Origin: Chloranthus sessilifolius
Lineage: Eukaryota > Streptophyta > Magnoliopsida > Chloranthales > Chloranthaceae
Length of the DNA: 64,000 nucleotides
Direction: 5' to 3'
Assembly: GCA_021018995.1 (NCBI GenBank)
Contig: CM037596.1
Span: 103,957,416-104,021,415, forward strand
In this document: in pieces, positions 60,058-64,000 of the stretch
How the letters are laid out: every line of letters begins with the position of its first letter
How positions within the stretch are numbered: the stretch's first letter is position 1
The notes under the pieces: generated by a model
Seen by the model: the letters and a program-made list of their open reading frames with translations, nothing else
The model's database searches: none
What the model was told of the DNA's origin: nothing
Translations under genes and position numbers: made by a program

Positions 60058-61148
60058 AAAAAGGGAAAAGGGAGGTAGAGATTTCTCTTCGCTCCCCCAA
60101 TGGAGGGCGGACACATGGAAAGTGCTTTTGCACTAACTCAGGTTAGCCACAGCAGGGGTTTCCTACTGTCAGTGTTAGGTAAAGTAGGTAGTAGGGAAAT
60201 ATTGCCGGCTATACCTCGCCGGAAGGAAGCGTTGTTCCCAAGGGGAAGGGCTTGTCGAATGTAATGGCAGTAAAATAATTCAAAAATTAGTACAGGTTCC
60301 TTCTTTTCCCTCCTTATTCAGGCTCACTTTTTCTATTGTTTTATTTCCTCTCTTTGGCTTACAACTTTCAGTAAAATAATTTAAATTTGATACTCATATC
60401 ACGTAGTTCAATAAAATTTCAAATGTCAAATTAGTCGATTTTGTTCAATTTCAAATATCAATAAGTTCGGTTCAAATTCAATGATCAATCCAATGGTTCA
60501 ATTCTATTTCAAATATCAGTTTGATTGTACTTCAAACCTCAGTTTAATCAAATTTCAGCTATCTGATCATTTAGTTCAATCTGATAATTCAAGCTTCAAC
60601 GAAAATTATTTGTACGATATAATACAATTTATACATCACTTTCAACCAGAAACTCAAAGTCATCTATGTCAGTTCATACATGTATCAAGATTCAAAATCT
60701 CCTAGTGATTCTTTATAAATCGAACAGTGTTTGCTTAAGAATAATTGGTATGTCATAATCAACTGTGGAGTGTGCTTAGTAACTCTCAGGTTATGAATAG
60801 TACAAGCATGGTTCAATGCTAGGGTTTGAACCCAGTGCATTCCTAACATTGCTAAGGGTTTTATAGGTCTATTGCTATAAGTTCTATACAAGGCCCTGGA
60901 AGCCTAATTTTATTGTAATTGGCTTATTTAGTCAGTTCAATAGTCGTACTGATCAAACTGTGCCACCGATCAAATATTTTTAAGTGTTGTGTTTGTTCAC
61001 AAAACTGAAACGCATCACCGATCTGTATCGGTATCAGCGATTTTTGATACCACACTTTTAAATCCCTTGCGTCCAAGGGTTTTAAAATCACCCACTTAGA
61101 GTTTAACCGATTGGACCTGACCAAAACACTCTCTACCCCCCAATATAG

Positions 61149-61325
61149 GAAAATTATAAATGGCGGGCAGGTTTTGTGTAGGCAAAGTGCAGGCAGTTGA
61201 TATGGCGACGTGACTGGCTGCCCCGACCTGCATTGCTTAGGCCACACACTTGCAGCCAATTACGTCGCGACACGCCAGCCGCATGCACTTTGCCTGCACA
61301 AAATCTGCCTGCCATATAACTGTAC
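61149..61325. mobile_element. Fold-back MITE
   Basis: Arms of about 60 bp: GGCGGGCAGGTTTTGTGTAG near 61160 pairs with the complement near 61315, and GCAGGCAGTTGATATGGCGAC pairs loosely with GTCGCGACACGCCAGCCGC (61264-61282). Loop about 30 bp. The target duplication is not clear. Confidence 0.6.
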
Positions 61326-61958
61326 AGTCCTGCCCCCCAATATATTACCAAGGTTAGAGAATATTTTCCAAGTGTAATTAATACTAAAATAGTTCTACAA
61401 ATGGAGAAATCAGGGTTACCTAATTCACTCATTGCCCCTGCAAATCGCGAACCGGTTTGATCCTTTGATCGAACCGTGGCCAGTTAACCAAAGTGTCCAA
61501 AGTCTTACCAACGAACCATCAAAGAAGCTTACACAACGTCCACTATATATTATATAGGGCACTTAAGAAAAATCAGGTACGTTTCTCTAATTTTCCCTAT
61601 TATATATTAGATATTTATACATTATGAATACTTAGATTTCAAATTTATCAAAATAATTTTTATTTTATATTGAAAAATCATCCTACCCTTGTGAACCTGG
61701 TTCGCTTGTAATTAGCGAATCGCGAATTACGAACCCCAATTTGAACAGAAAGAACCCGCGAATCAGGTAACATTGGGAGAAATTAAACCTTCAATACTGA
61801 AGTTTGAGCCTTGTATTTTTAAGTCGTCTTTAAATTATCCTTCTGATTCTATCAAATTTGACGGGTTATGCTCGGTATGAATCAGCTACAAGGCTAATAC
61901 TAAAATGTAATCACTTGTTGATAAGGCTTCAATTAGACTACAACTCCAATAAAAAAAT

Positions 61959-62447
61959 TTAAGCAGTTTCTCTTGATACTTCTATAGACATAGGTGACCG
62001 CTGAGGGTGCTCTGGAGTGTTGTTCTGGCTCGCATACTCTACGGAGCACCAATCACCATCGTCCACTGAGGACATAGTTAACGCCTTTTGACGAGAATGA
62101 AGCTGCCCTTTATCGAAGTACCGTGCAAAAACCGCTGTCCGTTTCCATATACTCTCGTTCTTTGGAGAAGCATTGTCTTCGAATTCCGCACAATATCTTT
62201 GAAATTTACGAAGCAAGTGAGCAATGAAGAGTATAAGCATTATAGTAGAAGTGCCACCAGTGATGACAAACAGACCCCAAAAGTTTTCAAGGCTTAAGCT
62301 ACCACTGGTGTCGTCATTAATGCTGGTGCTTGCGCATTTGGAGTGAGAAAAAAGGTTTTCTTCTAACTCCTTCAATTTTCCGTTCTCTGATAGGGTTAGA
62401 ATGGCTTCCGAGACATCGTCGGCCAAGGGAGAACCCTTTGGGAACAC
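61959..62447 (-). CDS. GLR: GLR exon 5 (S2 end, last helix, tail)
   Basis: Acceptor CCTCTGCAG, 489 bp including TAA. The tail shares TPEHP, SP and SIE..RE words with the intact + strand gene. Confidence 0.92.
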   Translation of the reverse strand: MFPKGSPLADDVSEAILTLSENGKLKELEENLFSHSKCASTSINDDTSGSLSLENFWGLFVITGGTSTIMLILFIAHLLRKFQRYCAEFEDNASPKNESIWKRTAVFARYFDKGQLHSRQKALTMSSVDDGDWCSVEYASQNNTPEHPQRSPMSIEVSRETA

Positions 62448-63457
62448 CTGCAGAGGGAGGTGGAAGAAAAAGGTGAATCTTATTATATATAAATGTTGGA
62501 GGTTAGGTCGGATCTAGGCCCCTGATCCGGCACATACGTCACTTAGAGCATGAAATCAACAGAGAAGAGATAAGTTGGACATTGTCGAGAGCATCGTGGT
62601 GATTTCAATTAACGGTGCCATCAATGTCATTGGATCCTTGTGACGTAAAGATCGGTAGCCTTCTCCTCAAGTAGTTGAAGTTTGGGCTGCCAATCACTTC
62701 GTCTCGGTTTTTTTCGAAGTTCAATCGAGTAGGAGTATTTGAAAATCTAAATCTTTGGCCGCTTCTTAGACTCACATGAATTGAGATTGACCATCCAATT
62801 TATTAATGGATTGAACATCCATGGTCAGACAGGGCGGGTATTAGCCATGCCAGGCCTAACCCGATCAGAAGGTCGGGTCGGATCATTCATGCCTGACATG
62901 ACCGTCAGGTCAAGTTTATGGGCCGACCCAATCTAACCCATTGACAACAAAAACTTTGGCCTGACCCAACCCGACCCATTGACAGCCCTAGACATATTGC
63001 TTCAACTAGAATTATGCCTAAATGGAAAATGGTAAAGTTGGGGAGTGGGGACTACTCACAAAGCCAAATCCTCCAAATCTGTAAGTAGGACCGGTGGTAG
63101 TGAAACCCTTGCAGTACTTGGAAAGGAATACTTTGAGATAAGGAATCTCGAGGAATGCGGCGGCGATATTGCCGCTATTGAGCTCCGCCGGATAATGATC
63201 ACCACTATTTATCTTCTTAATGTTGTTGCGTTTGAAGTGCAGCACATCTTGAAGGTACTTCAACACAAAAGAGTCACCATCACAACCCACCATGGCATTG
63301 CTCCTCCTTAGCCACTCGATGCTAATCACCTTCGGCTCGAATCGTTGGACCGTTAGCATCGATGTGAGGCTCGCCGTGTAACTTGATGTCAATATAAATA
63401 CGACGATCAGCCATACCACTATTACGATTCGAGTGAAGTTGCTTTGAACTCTCTCCC
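61959..63457 (-). CDS. GLR: Partial GLR gene, exons 5 and 4 (continues beyond right edge)
   Basis: Third GLR, convergent to the pseudogene. Exon 4 (63457-63060, 398 bp) and exon 5 (62447-61959, stop TAA) are open with proper GT-AG borders. Exon 4 has RERVQSNFTRIVIVVWL, the gate motif [14 protein letters not shown] and S2 with FLEIPYLKVFLSKYC, keeping the acidic ligand-pocket residue. Exon 5 has VFPKGSPLADDVSEAIL, the last helix (FWGLFVITGGTSTIMLILFI) and a tail ending HPQRSPMSIEVSRETA. Exons 1-3 would be to the right of 64000. The visible part shows no lesion, so this may be a functional gene closely related to the one at 23992. Its channel function is inferred from the family. Confidence 0.9.
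62448..63059 (-). other. Intron 4 of the minus-strand GLR
   Basis: 612 bp. 62825-62993 is a small hAT-type MITE-like stretch with CCCATTGACAGCCCTAG at the right end and GGTCGGGTCGG words inside. Confidence 0.6.
63060..63457 (-). CDS. GLR: GLR exon 4 (gate helix and S2)
   Basis: Acceptor ATATCCAG, then GG GAG AGA; the first codon is shared with exon 3 outside the window. Landmarks: [13 protein letters not shown] gate, GCDGDSFVLKYLQDVL, AAFLEIPYLKVFLSKYC, TYRFGGFGF. Donor TTT|GTGAGT. Confidence 0.92.
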
Positions 63458-63645
63458 CTGGATATGATAAATATTTAAATGAAAATTTTTACGATATTTT
63501 ACCATTTAATAAAGTTTTAGAAAAACTGGATGTCACTATTTTCTTAATATTTTAGATTCTTTGGTATGTGAAGAAGAAAATTGTGAAAGCAAATTTTTAA
63601 TTTTTAAAGTTTTGTAAGTTCTTAGATGCTATTTTGATAACTCCC

Positions 63646-63708
<63 letters not shown>

Positions 63709-64000
63709 AGCTGGCCGTCCTCCAGGGTTTTAAGTGGATGTTTATGTGTCATTTAAAATATTGTTTTAATGCCACATGGACCTCGAGTGCATTGCTTAGA
63801 TAATTTTTTTTTAAAATAATTTTAAAAATTCATCTCCACCGTGCAATTTTTGAGTCGTGAAATGTAGATTTTGAAACTAGTCAAACATTGACTTACACTT
63901 TTAAATTTTTTTTTTCGAATTTTTTTTTTTTTAAATTGATCAAAACCATCCACCCGTGCTCCATTTGGCAACCCAAGAGTGTTTTGGATGCCATGTACAC
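63458..64000 (-). other. Intron 3 of the minus-strand GLR (partial)
   Basis: Non-coding to the window edge. TA run at 63650-63704, followed by GAAAAGCTGGCCGTCCTCCA and ATGCCACATGGACCTC, related to the repeats near 28304 and 31340. Confidence 0.65.
63650..63704. repeat. (TA)n microsatellite
   Basis: About 55 bp of TA inside the GLR intron. Confidence 0.95.

Larger units (their letters stand above)
59789..61958. other. Intergenic region between convergent GLR copies
   Basis: No gene. TA run at 60007-60056, AT-rich DNA with TTCAAATWTCA words (60360-60560), a fold-back element (about 61149-61325) and sequence at 61685-61760 related to 43550. It separates the 3' ends of the + strand pseudogene and the - strand gene. 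Confidence 0.55.

Overview
This is a transposon-rich nuclear segment of a flowering plant. The evidence is GT-AG split genes of the plant glutamate receptor-like (GLR) family, a Tekay/Del-type chromovirus, hAT, CACTA and MULE-type MITEs, a tRNA-derived SINE and captured plant gene fragments. Large introns full of old transposons suggest a woody or otherwise large genome. The species cannot be named from sequence alone.

The only cellular gene family is a cluster of ionotropic glutamate receptor-like genes. One complete gene lies on the + strand at 23992-36435, with five exons, intact splice sites and a predicted 897 residues. Three relatives surround it. A lone last exon (2322-2807) is a near-identical copy of exon 5. 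A + strand pseudogene (50763-59788) keeps only exons 3-5 and has frameshifts in exons 4 and 5. A convergent - strand gene (61959 to beyond the right edge) shows intact exons 4 and 5. Exon 3 is 313 bp in both copies where it is seen, and exon 4 is 398 bp in both intact copies.

Layout. 1-3000: hAT relic, the duplicated GLR exon and two fold-back MITEs. 3000-12300: mostly old non-coding sequence, with one clean solo LTR (4578-5987, 5-bp target duplication) and a second LTR-like block. 12319-22731: a complete-length but decayed chromovirus with 2.4-kb LTRs and a 5-bp target duplication. 22740-36435: upstream region and body of the intact GLR gene. 36589-48716: copia LTR relic, a CACTA-like end, fragments of at least two plant genes, a decayed BED-type hAT transposase and a Harbinger-like element. 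49391-59788: the GLR pseudogene, whose intron 3 holds a reverse-oriented LTR-like block with an array of short palindromes. 59789-64000: intergenic sequence and the partial - strand GLR gene.

No wholly new system is evident. The most unusual signal is that short perfect palindromes recur, as arrays or dense clusters, in several unrelated non-coding places: TTGATCGATCAA at 54843-55372, TCACGATCAATCGTGA at 34056-34275, CGCTCGAGCG-type in the chromovirus LTRs, a 20-bp palindrome twice at 52227-52276, and a hairpin cluster at 58168-58324. The other points of interest are the mosaic divergence of the duplicated GLR exon, the loss of the usual acidic ligand-pocket residue in the intact GLR, and a 137-bp AT-rich GT-AG interval inside the retrotransposon.
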